DNA of 64,000 bases from Eubacteriales bacterium (lineage in GTDB: Bacteria > Bacillota > Clostridia > Acetivibrionales > JANLFN01), in the NCBI GenBank assembly GCA_024655885.1, contig JANLFN010000012.1, forward strand, positions 39,886-103,885, read 5' to 3'. A program made the translations under genes and the position numbers. Shown one piece after another: positions 35,401-45,523 of the stretch. The notes under the pieces are model-generated. The model saw nothing but the letters and a program-made list of their open reading frames with translations. It was not told the DNA's origin and did no database searches. Every line of letters starts with the position of its first letter. Within the stretch, counting starts at the first letter, position 1.

Positions 35401-37052
35401 CCCGTGTAAGGCATTCAACCCCCGGGGTAGGCCTTATTTCACCGCCCCCCCATCACGATATATATTCCATCGAGGACCTGGCCGAGCTGATTCACGACCT
35501 GAAAAATGCAAACCCGAATGCAAGGATCAGTGTAAAATTGGTGTCTGAAGTGGGTGTGGGAACCATTGCCGCCGGAGTGGCCAAAGGACGCGCCGACGTT
35601 ATCGTTATAAGCGGTTATGACGGCGGTACCGGGGCATCCCCAAGGACCAGCATACGGCATGCGGGACTTCCCTGGGAGCTTGGCCTGGCGGAGACTCATC
35701 AAACCCTGCTCCTAAACGATCTGCGCAGCCGCGTTACCCTTGAGACGGACGGAAAGCTGCTTACCGGGCGTGATGTTGCTGTTGCCGCACTGCTGGGCGC
35801 CGAAGAGTTCGGCTTTGCAACCGCTCCATTGGTGGCTTTAGGCTGTGTCATGATGAGGGTTTGCAACCTGGACACCTGTCCTGTCGGCATTGCCACCCAG
35901 AACCCCGAGTTGAGGAGCAAGTTTGACGGCAATCCCGCATACGTTGTGAACCTAATGCGCTTTATTGCCCAGGAAATGAGGGAATTCATGGCTATGCTGG
36001 GTTTCCGCACCGTCAATGAAATGATAGGCCGCACCGATAAGCTGAAAATGTCCGGGGCAAGGCATCACTGGAAGACAAAAGGACTGGACTTTTCAAGTAT
36101 TTTGTACCAGCCCCAGGTTTCACCAAATGTGGGCCGCTATCATATAATCCCTCAGGAGCATAACCTCCAAAAGTCCCTTGACAGGCAGGAACTGCTGAAA
36201 ATCTGTGCTCCGGCTCTTCAAAAGGGAGAAAAAGTCCATGCCACACTTCCCATCCGCAATGTAAACCGGGTTGTGGGGACCCTGCTGGGGAGCGAAGTTA
36301 CAAAGCGCTATGGGGCGGCAGGACTGCCGGAGGACACCATAAACCTCTATTTCAAGGGCTCTGCAGGGCAAAGCTTCGGGGCATTTGTCCCCCCGGGGAT
36401 TACCCTGACCCTGGAGGGGGATGCAAACGACTATATAGGCAAGGGACTTTCCGGTGGAAAAATCATCGTTTTCCCGCCTGAAGGTTCCACCTTCAAGCCT
36501 GAGGAGAATATAATCATCGGGAATGTGGCCTTTTACGGTGCGACAAGCGGTGAAGCGTATATCAACGGTGTCGCCGGAGAGAGGTTCTGTGTCAGAAACA
36601 GTGGTTTAAAAGCCGTGGTGGAAGCGGTAGGAGACCACGGATGTGAATATATGACAGGAGGCCGCGTGGTTGTTCTGGGTCCCACAGGCCGTAATTTCGC
36701 CGCAGGCATGTCCGGCGGCATAGCTTATGTCTTTGATGCGGCAGGGGATTTCAGCACCAGGTGCAATACCGAAATGGTGGAAATGGAGTCTCTTGAAGAA
36801 AAGGACGAGATTGAAGAACTGCACGCCATGATCATAAAGCACTACGGATACACAAAGAGTTTAGCGGCAAAGAGAATTCTTGACCGCTGGGAGGAATCGG
36901 TCCCTAAGTTTGTAAAAGTCATGCCGAAGGACTACAAGAGAATGCTCCAGGCCATCAAGCGGGTCGAAAATGCCGGAATAACCGGCGAGGAAGCCCTCAT
37001 GCTGGCATTCGAGGCAAACAACCGTGACCTGGCCCGTGTCAGCGGAAATTAA
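32454..37052 (+). CDS. gltB: Glutamate synthase, large subunit
   Basis: A 1532-residue enzyme making glutamate from glutamine and 2-oxoglutarate. Cys22 (DACGIGF) is the N-terminal nucleophile of the class-II glutaminase domain and would be exposed after removal of a 21-residue propeptide. The central linker, the FMN-binding synthase domain with [21 protein letters not shown] and [15 protein letters not shown], the [3Fe-4S] cysteines ([15 protein letters not shown]) and the C-terminal GXGXG beta-helix domain follow in order. Length matches the family. The upstream gap (31935-32453, 519 bp) holds a promoter and leader RNA but no gene. gltD follows 147 bp later. Confidence 0.97.
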   Translation: MKLNGIPPEQGLYNPQHEHDACGIGFVVNIKGQKSHDIVRQALTVLRNLEHRGGAGSEPNTGDGAGILLQIPHSFFKKECGKMGISLPEAGSYGVGMVFLPQDEADRRECEQRFEAIIKEEGQTVLGWRDVPSDDRSLGTMSKSCKPCIRQIFIGCPVKFGDVLAFERKLYVIRKRAENAIRYSGSESGKSFYIASLSCRTIVYKGMLTATQVEEFFKDISDPDFETALALIHSRYSTNTFPSWERAHPNRYLMHNGEINTLRGNINWMHARESQLKTGLFGEDLPKVFPIISPDGSDSAMFDNCFEFLTLSGYSLAKAMMIMIPEPWSNHESMSDEKKAFYEYYSCLMEPWDGPAAMGFTDGTVVGASLDRNGLRPSRYYVTKDDLVILASEVGVLDIPEDRIICKERLHPGKMLLIDTAQGRIINDDELKHEIASEHPYRQWLTRHMVTLESIPQVSHSERPAHESVTQRQKAFGYTYEDLRMVIGPMAVDGVDPVGAMGNDIPLAVLSDKPQLLYDYFKQLFAQVTNPPIDSIREEIVTATELMIGSEGDLLNPGPESCHKIKLKSSILDNDELAKLKYVNWPGFKSTTLPALFKVADGGQGLQRALEELFASARQAILDGSNILILSDRDMDQENAPIPALLAVAGLHHYLIREGMRGKASLIVESGEPREVHHFALLISYGASAVNPYLAFESIDDMIRQGMLMDIRYDDAVKKYRKAVTKGVVKVMSKMGISTIQSYQGAQIFEAVGLHQSLIEKYFTWTPSRIGGIGLDEIAREAQMRHSSAFQLLQSEDNALDPGGKYQWRSDGEFHLFNPETIHKLQYACRTNDYRIYKDYSNSINHQTQRLCTLRGLLEFIPAPEPIPLDEVESVDSICRRFKTGAMSYGSISQEAHESLAIAMNRIGGKSNTGEGGEDPARFIPHPNGDSRCSAIKQVASGRFGVTSEYLVSGKEIQIKIAQGAKPGEGGQLPGRKVYPWIARVRHSTPGVGLISPPPHHDIYSIEDLAELIHDLKNANPNARISVKLVSEVGVGTIAAGVAKGRADVIVISGYDGGTGASPRTSIRHAGLPWELGLAETHQTLLLNDLRSRVTLETDGKLLTGRDVAVAALLGAEEFGFATAPLVALGCVMMRVCNLDTCPVGIATQNPELRSKFDGNPAYVVNLMRFIAQEMREFMAMLGFRTVNEMIGRTDKLKMSGARHHWKTKGLDFSSILYQPQVSPNVGRYHIIPQEHNLQKSLDRQELLKICAPALQKGEKVHATLPIRNVNRVVGTLLGSEVTKRYGAAGLPEDTINLYFKGSAGQSFGAFVPPGITLTLEGDANDYIGKGLSGGKIIVFPPEGSTFKPEENIIIGNVAFYGATSGEAYINGVAGERFCVRNSGLKAVVEAVGDHGCEYMTGGRVVVLGPTGRNFAAGMSGGIAYVFDAAGDFSTRCNTEMVEMESLEEKDEIEELHAMIIKHYGYTKSLAAKRILDRWEESVPKFVKVMPKDYKRMLQAIKRVENAGITGEEALMLAFEANNRDLARVSGN

Positions 37053-37135
37053 TGTTTTTAGCCTGTTTCTAGAGACAGCAAACTTTATTATGGATATTAA
37101 AGGCATTATGTTAAGCCTGAGGGAAAATCATAAAT

Positions 37136-37174
37136 GGCCGGGATTCTTTTCCTAACCCCGGCTAAACCCCGGCC
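37136..37174 (+). promoter_or_regulatory. Hairpin between gltB and gltD
   Basis: GGCCGGG (37136-37142) and CCCGGCC (37168-37174) pair perfectly, followed by TTTAATAAT. It may reduce read-through or protect the transcript, setting the GltB:GltD ratio. Confidence 0.45.
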
Positions 37175-37199
37175 TTTAATAATAGATGGAGGTAATACC

Positions 37200-38684
37200 A
37201 TGGGAAAACCAACCGGATTTATGGAATTCAAGCGCAAGATGCCTACCGACCGCCCTCCTCTCGAAAGGATAAACGACTGGCAGGAATTTCACAACCAGCT
37301 GACGGAGGAGGACCAGAGAATACAGGGGGCCCGCTGCATGGACTGCGGCATACCGTTTTGCAGCACGGGAATGATTATAAACGGCGCCGTGTCAGGCTGC
37401 CCCATAAACAATCTTGTCCCTGAGTGGAACGAGCTGATTTATAGAGGTTTATGGAAGGAAGCGGTAAAACGCCTTCTTAAGAAAAACAACTTCCCGGAAT
37501 TCACGGGAAGGGTCTGCCCTGCTCCCTGTGAGGGGGCCTGCACCCTGGGCATCCATGAGCCCCAGGTTACAATTAAAAATAACGAATGTGCCATCATTGA
37601 CAGGGCTTTCAGCCAGGGGTGGATCATCCCTGAACCCCCCAAAAAGCGCACCGGAAAAAAGGTGGCCGTAGTGGGCTCGGGACCTTCCGGACTGGCCTGC
37701 GCCGACCAGCTTAACAAAGCAGGCCACCTGGTAACCGTTTTCGAGCGCGCCGACCGCATCGGGGGCCTGCTTATGTACGGCATACCGAACATGAAGCTGG
37801 ACAAGAAAATTGTCACCCGCCGCGTGGACTTATTAAGGGCTGAAGGAATCGAGTTTGTGACAAATACCGAGATTGGCAGGGATATACCCGCAGATAAACT
37901 CTTAAAGGATTTTGACGCTGTTGTTCTATGCGGCGGAGCTACCAAACCCCGTGACCTCCAGATAGAGGGAAGGGAATTAAAAGGGATTCATTTTGCAATG
38001 GAATTTTTGCGCGCAAATACCAAAAGCCTGCTTGATTCAAATCACAAGGACGGCCGGTATATTTCAGCCAAAGGCAAGGACGTGGTGGTTATCGGAGGCG
38101 GAGACACCGGCACCGACTGTGTTGCCACCTCTTTGCGCCACGGCTGTAAAAGCGTAACCCAGCTGGAAATACTTCCTATGCCCCCCACAGAACGCCTTCA
38201 GGATAACCCGTGGCCCCAGTGGCCTAAGGTATACAAGCTGGACTACGGCCAGGAGGAAGCTGCTGCCGTTTTCAGCGGAGATCCGAGGCAGTACTGCACC
38301 ACCACGAAAAAGTTTGTAGGAGACAGTGAGGGCAACGTAAAGGAGCTCCATACCGTCAAGCTGGAGTGGGTTGTAGACGCCAGCGGAAGGCATATACCCC
38401 GCGAAATCCCCGGCACCGAAAAAATCCTGCCGGCACAGCTTGTACTGATCTGTATGGGTTTCTTGGGCCCCGAAGACACCGTAATCAAGCAGCTTCAACT
38501 GGAGCAGGATGCCCGTACAAATGTGAAAGCGGAATACGGTAAGTTCGCAACAAATGTGGAAGGAGTATTTGCGGCAGGCGATATGAGGCGGGGACAAAGT
38601 CTGGTGGTGTGGGCAATCAATGAAGGCCGGGCCGCTGCCAGGGAGTGCGACAGGTACCTGATGGGCAGCACCAACCTGCCGTGA
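37200..38684 (+). CDS. gltD: Glutamate synthase, small subunit
   Basis: A 494-residue flavoprotein supplying electrons from NAD(P)H to GltB. The N-terminal domain carries the cysteines for two [4Fe-4S] clusters ([27 protein letters not shown]). FAD-binding [17 protein letters not shown] and NAD(P)-binding [13 protein letters not shown] follow, then a C-terminal FAD strand ([17 protein letters not shown]). The ATG at 37200 follows GGAGG by 8 nt; the longer frame to 37134 has no ribosome-binding site. A strong terminator lies 36 bp after the stop. Confidence 0.97.
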   Translation: MGKPTGFMEFKRKMPTDRPPLERINDWQEFHNQLTEEDQRIQGARCMDCGIPFCSTGMIINGAVSGCPINNLVPEWNELIYRGLWKEAVKRLLKKNNFPEFTGRVCPAPCEGACTLGIHEPQVTIKNNECAIIDRAFSQGWIIPEPPKKRTGKKVAVVGSGPSGLACADQLNKAGHLVTVFERADRIGGLLMYGIPNMKLDKKIVTRRVDLLRAEGIEFVTNTEIGRDIPADKLLKDFDAVVLCGGATKPRDLQIEGRELKGIHFAMEFLRANTKSLLDSNHKDGRYISAKGKDVVVIGGGDTGTDCVATSLRHGCKSVTQLEILPMPPTERLQDNPWPQWPKVYKLDYGQEEAAAVFSGDPRQYCTTTKKFVGDSEGNVKELHTVKLEWVVDASGRHIPREIPGTEKILPAQLVLICMGFLGPEDTVIKQLQLEQDARTNVKAEYGKFATNVEGVFAAGDMRRGQSLVVWAINEGRAAARECDRYLMGSTNLP

Positions 38685-38719
38685 CAATTAAAAATTTTCG
38701 TGGCTGCAAAAGCTTTTAG

Positions 38720-38747
38720 AAAGGATGATCCCATATCATCCTTTTTT
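38720..38747 (+). terminator. Terminator after gltD
   Basis: AAAGGATGAT and ATCATCCTTT form a 10-bp perfect stem with a CCCAT loop, followed by T-rich sequence. Confidence 0.88.
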
Positions 38748-38923
38748 CATCCGCTCCTGCAGAAAATATGGTTTTGCAGCCATGGCTGCCACACTTTTTT
38801 TAAGGCTTAAAGTGCGCCATCTTTATTGCAGCTTTGCCGCAATGTGTTATAATAATGGCAAAGGTGAACGCAGCCCAAAATATAAGCGGATATGCTTACA
38901 GCAAAAGGAAAAGGAAGAATGCC

Positions 38924-39988
38924 ATGAGCAAATACTGGAGCAAAATCGTACAAAACATAGAGCCCTACACTCCCGGCGAACAGCCCAGGGATAAACGGTA
39001 CATAAAGCTGAATACCAATGAAAATCCCTATCCGCCCTCACCCAGGGTGATGGCTGCCATAAAAAATGCGGCGGATGAAACCCTCAGGCTGTATCCTGAC
39101 CCAACCTGCAGGGAACTGAGGTCTGTAGTCGGCCGGTACTATAATGTGCATGAGGATCAGGTCTTTGTGGGGAACGGATCGGACGAACTGCTTGCTTTTG
39201 CCTTTCAGGCCTTTTTTAACCCGGGAAAGCCCATTCTTTTTCCGGATATATCCTACAGCTTCTATCCCGTATATGCACAATTGTACAACATCCATCATGA
39301 ACTGGTGCCCCTGGAAGATGATTTCTCCATCCCCGTAGAAATGTTTTTTAAAGACAACGGGGGAGTAATCTTTCCCAATCCCAACGCCCCTACGGCCAAA
39401 GCCATTTCTGAGCAAGCTGTGGCAAGTATTCTGAAACACAACATGGACAGGGTCGTCATTGTAGATGAGGCCTATATTGATTTCGGCGGGGAATCGGTTG
39501 TAAAGCTTATTAAAGAATTTCCAAACCTTCTGGTCATACAGACGCTCTCCAAATCCCGGTCCCTTGCCGGCTTGCGCATTGGCCTGGCCTTCGGACACGC
39601 GGACCTGATTGAAGGCCTGAACCGCATCAAGAATTCCTTCAATTCCTATACGGTAGACCGCCTCGCCCTTGCAGGAGCCGCAGCAGCCGTAGAGGATGAT
39701 GTCTATTTCAGGGAAACTACCTCAAAAATCATAAAGACCAGGGACCACGTTGCAGGTCAAATGAGAGAGCTGGGTTTCACGGTTACGGATTCCAAGGCCA
39801 ACTTTATCTTTGTAAGCCATCCGGAATATTATGCGGGAACGCTGTACCAGCAGCTCAGGAGCAGGGGAATCCTGGTCAGGTATTTCAACCGGCCCAGAAT
39901 CGACAATTTCTTAAGGGTCTCCATCGGAACCGACCAGGAAATGAACCTGTTCGTTAAAGCGGTAAAAGAAATACTGTCCGGTGTTTAG
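38924..39988 (+). CDS. hisC: Histidinol-phosphate aminotransferase (HisC-type)
   Basis: A 354-residue fold-type I PLP aminotransferase. Visible are KLNTNENPYPPSP near the N terminus, the FVGNGSDELL phosphate-loop region, FPNPNAPT, VDEAYIDFGG (PLP-binding Asp/Tyr) and TLSKSRSLAGLRIG with the Schiff-base lysine. HisC converts imidazole-acetol phosphate and glutamate to histidinol phosphate and 2-oxoglutarate. It stands alone, away from other his genes, so it could also serve aromatic amino acids. The ATG at 38924 follows AAGGAAG; the frame to 38834 is rejected. Its position after gltBD, which supplies glutamate, is suggestive only. Confidence 0.9.
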   Translation: MSKYWSKIVQNIEPYTPGEQPRDKRYIKLNTNENPYPPSPRVMAAIKNAADETLRLYPDPTCRELRSVVGRYYNVHEDQVFVGNGSDELLAFAFQAFFNPGKPILFPDISYSFYPVYAQLYNIHHELVPLEDDFSIPVEMFFKDNGGVIFPNPNAPTAKAISEQAVASILKHNMDRVVIVDEAYIDFGGESVVKLIKEFPNLLVIQTLSKSRSLAGLRIGLAFGHADLIEGLNRIKNSFNSYTVDRLALAGAAAAVEDDVYFRETTSKIIKTRDHVAGQMRELGFTVTDSKANFIFVSHPEYYAGTLYQQLRSRGILVRYFNRPRIDNFLRVSIGTDQEMNLFVKAVKEILSGV

Positions 39989-40002
39989 CCTAATGCTTAA
40001 TT

Positions 40003-40041
40003 AAAAAGCACATCCCATAAACCTTTGGAATGTGCTTTTTT
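40003..40041 (+). terminator. Terminator after hisC
   Basis: AAAAAGCACATCC and GGAATGTGCTTTTTT form a long A-T/G-C stem ending in a T run. Confidence 0.85.
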
Positions 40042-40137
40042 GGCCAGACTGTCCGAAAAGTCTATTCTGATTAATATTTATGCATATTATTAATTTATAT
40101 TACTATGAATTTAACAGGTGTACAAAGGACATTAGTG

Positions 40138-40178
40138 TATAAAAATACCGAAAACCCTTTAAAATCAAGGGTTTTCGG
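40138..40178 (-). terminator. Terminator for the leftward tRNA-Ser genes
   Basis: A perfect 12-bp stem CCGAAAACCCTT / AAGGGTTTTCGG (40148-40159, 40167-40178). Read leftward, it follows the tRNA 3' end by 8 nt and is followed by TATTTTTA. Confidence 0.82.
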
Positions 40179-40186
40179 ACAAATTG

Positions 40187-40278
40187 TGGCGGAGAAGCCG
40201 GGATTCGAACCCGGGCTAGAGTTGCCCCTACTAACGGTTTAGCAAACCGTCCCCTTCGGCCTACTTGGGTACTTCTCC
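40187..40278 (-). tRNA. tRNA-Ser (anticodon GCT)
   Basis: A 92-nt type-II tRNA with encoded CCA. The acceptor stem GGAGAAG / CTTCTCC pairs fully, the anticodon arm is ACGGT-TTGCTAA-ACCGT with anticodon GCT (reads AGC/AGU), the T arm contains GGTTCGAATCC, and a long variable arm is present as expected for serine tRNA. Confidence 0.96.
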
Positions 40279-40385
40279 GTATTGGAAGCTGAAAATCTGA
40301 TGTATGAAGTTAAAAATAAGCGGCACTGCAAAGCATTCATCTAACAACCTAACCCTTTGCCGCTTCCTACTTCTAATTTCTTTCC

Positions 40386-40476
40386 TGGCGGAGAGAGTGA
40401 GATTCGAACTCACGGTAGGCTCACACCTACGCCGGTTTTCAAGACCGGTGCCTTAAACCAACTCGACCATCTCTCC
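40386..40476 (-). tRNA. tRNA-Ser (anticodon TGA)
   Basis: A 91-nt type-II tRNA with encoded CCA. The anticodon arm CCGGT-CTTGAAA-ACCGG gives anticodon TGA (reads UCN, mainly UCA). The long variable arm GTAGGTGTGAGCCTAC forms a clear hairpin. It is followed leftward by tRNA-Ser(GCT), 107 bp away, and serS lies just upstream. Confidence 0.96.
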
Positions 40477-40502
40477 ATCGATTAATTTCAGCAACGAATA
40501 AT

Positions 40503-40537
40503 ATTTTACAATGAAACAGGGTGTTTGTCAACACCCT
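40503..40537 (-). promoter_or_regulatory. tRNA-Ser promoter with overlapping palindrome
   Basis: Reading leftward: TTGACA (complement of 40526-40531), 17-bp spacer, TAAAAT (complement of 40503-40508), about 27 bp before the tRNA. A perfect palindrome AGGGTGTT-TGTC-AACACCCT (40518-40537) covers the -35 box and could be an operator. Confidence 0.65.
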
Positions 40538-40614
40538 TCAACTGCTATATTTTAGGGAACAGCAAAGTAAAGAAACCCATTATTCATGTGCGGCAGGCAA
40601 ATTAAGGGATTCTT

Positions 40615-40850
40615 CTAGCAAAAGGGATCATGGTCCTTATCCTTATTCCATATGTATTCTATCGTTTTTGCTATTTTTTCTGCCGTTTCTATTCCATGCC
40701 TGTCGCTGACAAAGCTTAAAACCATGTCAATACCGGCGGATACGCCTGAAGATGTATAGTATACATTCCATCCTTGACCCACCTTGCTTTTCTTATCCAC
40801 TGCACTTCATGGTCCTGCCCGGCAGCCCAATTAAATGCCATTTGAATCCA
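40615..40850 (-). pseudogene. DJ-1/PfpI-family pseudogene remnant
   Basis: Only the C-terminal third of a DJ-1/PfpI (ThiJ) protein remains. The downstream frame reads [17 protein letters not shown]... and ...[16 protein letters not shown], characteristic of this family. The matching upstream part ([13 protein letters not shown] and [10 protein letters not shown]) lies in another frame just before, so a frameshift near 40752-40758 joins them. No start codon, nucleophile elbow or N-terminal half is found between here and serS. This is a decayed gene, not a functional 61-residue protein. Confidence 0.72.
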
Positions 40851-40879
40851 CAGCTTTAAACCTGTTTAAGAAACAGCCC

Positions 40880-42151
40880 CTATTTTATCACATCAATTCC
40901 ATTCATGTATTTTATTAAAGGCTCCGGTATTTTAACAGACCCGTCCGGCTGCTGGTACGTCTCAAGTATGCAGGCGGTTGTTCTTCCCACGGCTACACCG
41001 GACCCGTTTAAAGTATGGACAAATTCCGGTTTGTCCTTTGGTCCCCGCCTGAACCTTATACCTGCCCTTCTTGCCTGGAATGATTCAAAATTGCTGCAGG
41101 ATGAAATTTCCACGTATCTGTTGTAGCTTGGCATCCATACTTCCAGGTCATAGGTCATGGCGGATGAGAACCCCAGATCGCCGGTGCACAGCTTAACCAC
41201 CCTGTAAGGGAGTCCCAGGAGCTGCAGCACTTCCTCCGCATCTTTTGTCAGGCTTTCAAGTTCGTCATAAGATGTTTCGGGCAAACAAAATTTTACAAGC
41301 TCCACTTTGTTAAACTGGTGCTGACGGATCAATCCCCTGGTGTCCCTTCCTGCCGCCCCGGCTTCCGCACGGAAGCAGGCAGAATATGCCGCATGCTTAA
41401 TGGGCAAATCCTTTAAATCGAGAATCTGCTCCCTGTACATGTTGGTTACCGGCACTTCTGCAGTGGGAATAAGAAAGTATTCGGTGCCCCACACTTTAAA
41501 GGCATCCTCCTCGAATTTGGGCAGCTGGCCCGTTCCCACCATGCTGTTGCGGTGAACCATAAAAGGAGGAAAAACTTCGGTATACCCGTGCTTTTCAATA
41601 TGCAAATCAAGCATAAAATTAACTAATGCCCTCTCCAGCCGTGCGCCAAGCCCTTTATAAAAAGTAAACCTTGCCCCGGTGACCTTGCCCGCAGTGGAGA
41701 AATCGAGTATTCCCAGGGACTCTCCTATGTCCCAGTGAGCTTTAGGTTCAAACTCGAATTTCCTCGGTTCTTCCCACCTCCGCATCTCGAGATTGTCCGA
41801 ATCGCTTGCCCCCACAGGCACCGTTTCATTAGGAATATTGGGGATAGTATATACAATTTTTTCTATTTCCTCGTCTATTGCGTTAACCTTTGCGTCCAGT
41901 TCCTTTATGGCGTCCGATAAAGCTTTCATTTCCTCCATTAAAGCGGAAACGTCTTTTCCTTCCTTTTTATATTGGGGAATGAGCTTTGAATTGGTGTTCT
42001 GCTTATTTTTAAGCTGTTCAACCTCTACAAGCAGGCCTCTCCTCTTCTCATCCAATGCCAAAAAGCCGTCGATGTCAAACTTTGCGTGTCTGTTCTCCAG
42101 CGCCTTTTTAAGTACTTCCGGATTGTTTCTTACCGTTTTTATATCTATCAT
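40880..42151 (-). CDS. serS: Seryl-tRNA synthetase
   Basis: A 423-residue class-II synthetase. The N-terminal antiparallel coiled-coil arm (about residues 25-100), which grips the long variable arm of tRNA-Ser, precedes the catalytic core with motif 2 ([21 protein letters not shown]) and motif 3 ([15 protein letters not shown]). The ATG at 42151 follows GAGGTG; the GTG at 42160 would overlap that site. The 183-bp upstream gap is AT-rich, with a weak possible promoter but no T-box consensus. Two tRNA-Ser genes follow on the same strand. Confidence 0.96.
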   Translation of the reverse strand: MIDIKTVRNNPEVLKKALENRHAKFDIDGFLALDEKRRGLLVEVEQLKNKQNTNSKLIPQYKKEGKDVSALMEEMKALSDAIKELDAKVNAIDEEIEKIVYTIPNIPNETVPVGASDSDNLEMRRWEEPRKFEFEPKAHWDIGESLGILDFSTAGKVTGARFTFYKGLGARLERALVNFMLDLHIEKHGYTEVFPPFMVHRNSMVGTGQLPKFEEDAFKVWGTEYFLIPTAEVPVTNMYREQILDLKDLPIKHAAYSACFRAEAGAAGRDTRGLIRQHQFNKVELVKFCLPETSYDELESLTKDAEEVLQLLGLPYRVVKLCTGDLGFSSAMTYDLEVWMPSYNRYVEISSCSNFESFQARRAGIRFRRGPKDKPEFVHTLNGSGVAVGRTTACILETYQQPDGSVKIPEPLIKYMNGIDVIK

Positions 42152-42334
42152 AGGCTGCACCTCATAATGAATAAATCTACTTTCTATAAGTTTATATCGA
42201 TAGCATACTGTAAAAGAATTAAATTATACAAAACCATATACTTATAGTGAAATATTATACTACAATAAATAACACATTTAAAGGATAAGAAGTCAAATAT
42301 TTATCAATAAAAATCTTTCAGCAGAGATTTGTTT

Positions 42335-43072
42335 TCAGCCCTGCAGCTTTTTTAATAAAACCGATGCTTCACCCGCGTAATTACTGTCCGGATAATTTTG
42401 AAAGAGTGAATTTAAAGATATCACTGCCGACTCCTTATCTCCTTTTTTATACTCCGAATACGCTTTAAAAAACCAGCAGTCATCCGAAAAATAATCATTA
42501 GGCTCCAGTGCCAGGGACTGTATAAACTTTTCTATAGCCGCGTCATAAAGGGCTTTTTTATAATCCTCGTAGCCAGTCCTGTACAGTATCAACGCCGCTT
42601 TATTGTAAGTTTTCTCTACCAGGGCATTGTATTTGGCAAGAGCCTCACGGCCCAGAAAACTTTTCTCACACTCCTTGTTGAGAATAACGGCACTTTCAAC
42701 AATGTTTCCGCTATTAAATTCTCTTTCTGCCGATAAAACCGCCTCGTAGGATTCCACACTTTTCTTTCTGTCATTTTCCAATTGCGCATTTTTTTTATTC
42801 AGAGCATCATTTTCATTTTTAGCTTTTTCCAACTCATTATTAAGAGTATCTAACTCTTTCTTCAAATTTATGTTCTCACTTTGGGCTGCATTCAAACTCA
42901 ACTGGAAATCATTTTTATTCTCTTCCTGCTTTGAAAATTCCATTCCTTTATATCCATTGAAATTTTTGTTGAGCTTCACTTGGCTGTAAGCGGCGAGAAT
43001 GATTACTATAAAAGCGCTGGTGAAGAGTATGGCGGCATAGATCCATACTGACTGCTTCTTGCTGTCTTTCAC
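42335..43072 (-). CDS. Membrane-anchored coiled-coil protein with TPR-like C-terminal domain
   Basis: About 245 residues: one N-terminal transmembrane helix (WIYAAILFTSAFIVIILAA), a coiled coil (about residues 50-110, rich in N, E, K, L) and a helical repeat domain with TPR character (ALYDAAIEKFIQSLALEPNDY, then GDKESAVISLNSLFQNYPDSNY). The last resembles YbgF/BamD-type repeats. No cysteine lipobox is seen. Start choice is uncertain: GTG at 43072 has GGGAAG eight nt upstream, while GTG at 43081 adjoins that site. Located 30 bp after the DUF4446 gene, near parAB; function unknown. Confidence 0.8.
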   Translation of the reverse strand: MKDSKKQSVWIYAAILFTSAFIVIILAAYSQVKLNKNFNGYKGMEFSKQEENKNDFQLSLNAAQSENINLKKELDTLNNELEKAKNENDALNKKNAQLENDRKKSVESYEAVLSAEREFNSGNIVESAVILNKECEKSFLGREALAKYNALVEKTYNKAALILYRTGYEDYKKALYDAAIEKFIQSLALEPNDYFSDDCWFFKAYSEYKKGDKESAVISLNSLFQNYPDSNYAGEASVLLKKLQG

Positions 43073-43102
43073 CTTTATCACTTCCCGTACTATAAGAATA
43101 GA

Positions 43103-43627
43103 TTATTCTGTGTACAGTCTTTCTCTGAAGTTTTTCTTGGCTTGTTCAATGGCCTGGATTTCCTCCCCGGAAAGCGGATACCTGGATTTTCCTCCCACAA
43201 TGGGCTTTGAATAGGTTGAGGAACTGTCCCGCGCATAAATGCCGCTAATAACAAAGCCGTTGTCGTTGGAATCCAGCAATGCCACCGAAAAGCTTAAATC
43301 ACTGCCCACATTGTCAAAAGCATTGAACCTGACAATTCCCACTTTTTGAATACACTGCATCAGATTCCTCTCTATGTAGTTGATATGGTTTTCAATCTCC
43401 TTGTTTTTATTATTTACCTCATTTACGCAGGAAATGCAATAGTCTAAAAGTTCCTCCATATTCCTGTCGCTTAAACCACTCATAAATCGATTGTACTTCG
43501 ACTTTAATTTATTGAGCTTGGACCTGTTTGAAATATTTATAGCCAGCAGTATTAAAATCAATATTGAATCCAGCACCATTATCGCAGATAAAATTTGATT
43601 TGAAGTAAGTGAAAATATCTTTTCCAT
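43103..43627 (-). CDS. DUF4446 family membrane protein
   Basis: A 174-residue protein with an N-terminal transmembrane helix (about residues 12-32), a short coiled coil, and the conserved GIVRFNAFDNVGSDLSFSVALLD core of DUF4446. This family is typically encoded beside parB in clostridia; its function is unknown. The ATG at 43627 is preferred over 43633 because AAAAGGAG then has an 8-nt spacing. The upstream gap to parB contains a parS-like site. Confidence 0.88.
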   Translation of the reverse strand: MEKIFSLTSNQILSAIMVLDSILILILLAINISNRSKLNKLKSKYNRFMSGLSDRNMEELLDYCISCVNEVNNKNKEIENHINYIERNLMQCIQKVGIVRFNAFDNVGSDLSFSVALLDSNDNGFVISGIYARDSSSTYSKPIVGGKSRYPLSGEEIQAIEQAKKNFRERLYTE

Positions 43628-43697
43628 AGCCATTGCTCCTTTTACAATCGGAAATAAATTCAGTTCAGATCCTTATATACCAAGCTTTAATCAGCAA

Positions 43698-43713
43698 TGT
43701 TTCATGTGAAACA
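43698..43713. promoter_or_regulatory. parS: parS-like centromere site (one variant base)
   Basis: TGTTTCATGTGAAACA differs from the parS consensus TGTTTCACGTGAAACA at one central base. It sits just past the 3' end of parB. Confidence 0.75.
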
Positions 43714-43715
43714 TT

Positions 43716-44561
43716 CTACCTTGCCAACGTCTCAACCATCTCTAAAATCCGGTTTAATTCATCCTGTGAATAATACTCTATCATTATTTTCCCTTTTTTA
43801 TTGCCATTCACCAGCTTTACTTTTGTTCCAAAAATCTCTTTAAGCTTTTCCTCAATGGCGGCACATTCTATATCTTTTTTCACTTCCCTTGTTTTCCTTT
43901 TTGTTAAATACTTCTTTACCAGCTTCTCGGTATCCCTCACATTCAGGTTTTTCTGTATTATTTCATTGACCGCCATCATCTGAAGCTCCGGGTCCTCAAT
44001 GGAAATCAGCGCCCGGGCATGTCCGCTGCTTATATCCTCATTGCTGACAAAGGCCTGGATTTTCTCACTCAAGGTTAATAGCCTCAATGAGTTTGCAACG
44101 GCGGGTCTGCTCTTTCCCACCGTATTGGCTACTTCTTCCTGTGTCAGGCCGTATTCCTTCATAAGCTTTTCATAAGCCTGTGCTTCTTCTATGGGATTAA
44201 GGTCTTCTCTCTGCAAATTTTCAATAAGCGCTATTTCCATGACCTGTTTGCTTGTAGCTTCCTTTATTATAACAGGGACCGTTTCCAGGCCTGCAATTCT
44301 TGCCGCCCTCCACCTTCTTTCCCCCGCAATGATTTTATATGTATCCTTTTCCCTTTTAACTATAATGGGCTGCACAATTCCGTACTGCTTTATGGATTCC
44401 GACAATTTTATCAGCTTTTCATTATCAAAGTTTTTTCTTGGCTGATCCAGGCTGGGTTCTATATCATTAATTTTTAATTCCCTGACATCGGCATCTGAAT
44501 TTTCGTTTTCGGCAGAAATAATGAGGGCTCCAAGACCTTTGCCCAACCCCTTTTTATTCAT
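43716..44561 (-). CDS. parB: Chromosome-partitioning protein ParB (Spo0J)
   Basis: A 281-residue parS-binding CTP switch protein. It has an N-terminal [10 protein letters not shown] tag that stimulates ParA, the CTP-binding motifs ([18 protein letters not shown] reads [29 protein letters not shown]), the helix-turn-helix ([23 protein letters not shown]) and a C-terminal dimerisation domain. The ATG at 44561 behind GAGGAGG overlaps the parA stop by four bases. parS-type sites lie on both sides of the parAB pair. Confidence 0.96.
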   Translation of the reverse strand: MNKKGLGKGLGALIISAENENSDADVRELKINDIEPSLDQPRKNFDNEKLIKLSESIKQYGIVQPIIVKREKDTYKIIAGERRWRAARIAGLETVPVIIKEATSKQVMEIALIENLQREDLNPIEEAQAYEKLMKEYGLTQEEVANTVGKSRPAVANSLRLLTLSEKIQAFVSNEDISSGHARALISIEDPELQMMAVNEIIQKNLNVRDTEKLVKKYLTKRKTREVKKDIECAAIEEKLKEIFGTKVKLVNGNKKGKIMIEYYSQDELNRILEMVETLAR

Positions 44562-45337
44562 ATGCCATAAGCCTCCTCGGAATATTCTATAACTTCTTCC
44601 GCCAGGTCCATATAACATTCGGCCCCTCTGGATTTTGGGTCGTACAATATGATTGGAAGTCCATAGCTTGGCGCCTCGCTCAACCTTACATTCCTCGGTA
44701 TTATTGTCCTGTAAACCTTGTTTTTAAAATATTTTTTTACCTCGTCAACCACTTGAATGGACAAGTTTGTTCTCGCATCAAACATCGTCAATACCACTCC
44801 CTCTACGTCCAATGTCGGGTTTAAATGCTTCTGCACAAGCTTTACGGTATTCATCAACTGGCTTAAACCTTCGAGCGCATAATATTCACACTGTATTGGC
44901 ACCAGAATGGTATTGGCCGCCGTGAGTGAGTTAATGGTCAAAAGTCCCAAAGACGGAGGACAATCCATGATAATAAAATTAAAATCCTCTACGATTTCTG
45001 CAATGGCCGCCTTCATCCTGGTTTCTCTTGAAATAACCGAAACCAGTTCAACTTCCGCTCCTGCCAGCTGAATATTCGATGGGCTCAATTTAAGGTTTTC
45101 TATGGGCGTATCGATTATCGTATTTTTTATGCTTTCGTCATTGATCAATACGTCGTATATTGATTTTCCTATGGATTTTTTATCCACTCCCAAGCCGCTG
45201 GTAGAATTTCCCTGAGGATCAATGTCTATAAGCAAAACTTTTTTTCCCTTATAGGCAAGGCAAGAGCTTAAATTTACAGCTGTTGTAGTCTTTCCTACGC
45301 CACCTTTTTGATTGGCGATAGCTATGATTTTATTCAA
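44558..45337 (-). CDS. parA: Chromosome-partitioning ATPase ParA (Soj)
   Basis: A 259-residue deviant-Walker ATPase: [20 protein letters not shown] contains the signature lysine P-loop, [14 protein letters not shown] is the A' motif and [13 protein letters not shown] the Walker B. It works with ParB in origin segregation and regulates DnaA in Bacillus. The start is TTG at 45337, about 8 nt after GGGGAG; GTG at 45346 is too near it. Transcribed with parB and possibly the DUF4446 gene. Confidence 0.95.
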   Translation of the reverse strand: MNKIIAIANQKGGVGKTTTAVNLSSCLAYKGKKVLLIDIDPQGNSTSGLGVDKKSIGKSIYDVLINDESIKNTIIDTPIENLKLSPSNIQLAGAEVELVSVISRETRMKAAIAEIVEDFNFIIMDCPPSLGLLTINSLTAANTILVPIQCEYYALEGLSQLMNTVKLVQKHLNPTLDVEGVVLTMFDARTNLSIQVVDEVKKYFKNKVYRTIIPRNVRLSEAPSYGLPIILYDPKSRGAECYMDLAEEVIEYSEEAYGI

Positions 45338-45523
45338 GAACCTCACTCCCCGGGATGTATGCAAAATTTTCTTTGTTTTCCTAATAAATTATACCATAAA
45401 TTAGTTTTATTAAATACTTAATTTGAATTTTAGTGCCTTTTTACTTTTAATGACCGCAATTTCCCTTCCATCCTATGGGTCCCTTTAATTTTTAAGGGTC
45501 TGCATTTTGTTATTCTATAAATT

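Noticed and set aside
32454..37052. Split or frameshifted glutamate synthase
   Set aside because: The frame is continuous over all expected domains with the N-terminal cysteine and C-terminal domain intact.
42152..42334. T-box riboswitch before serS
   Set aside because: Synthetase genes often have one, but no GGTGGNACCGCG element or specifier loop is present in the 183-bp gap.
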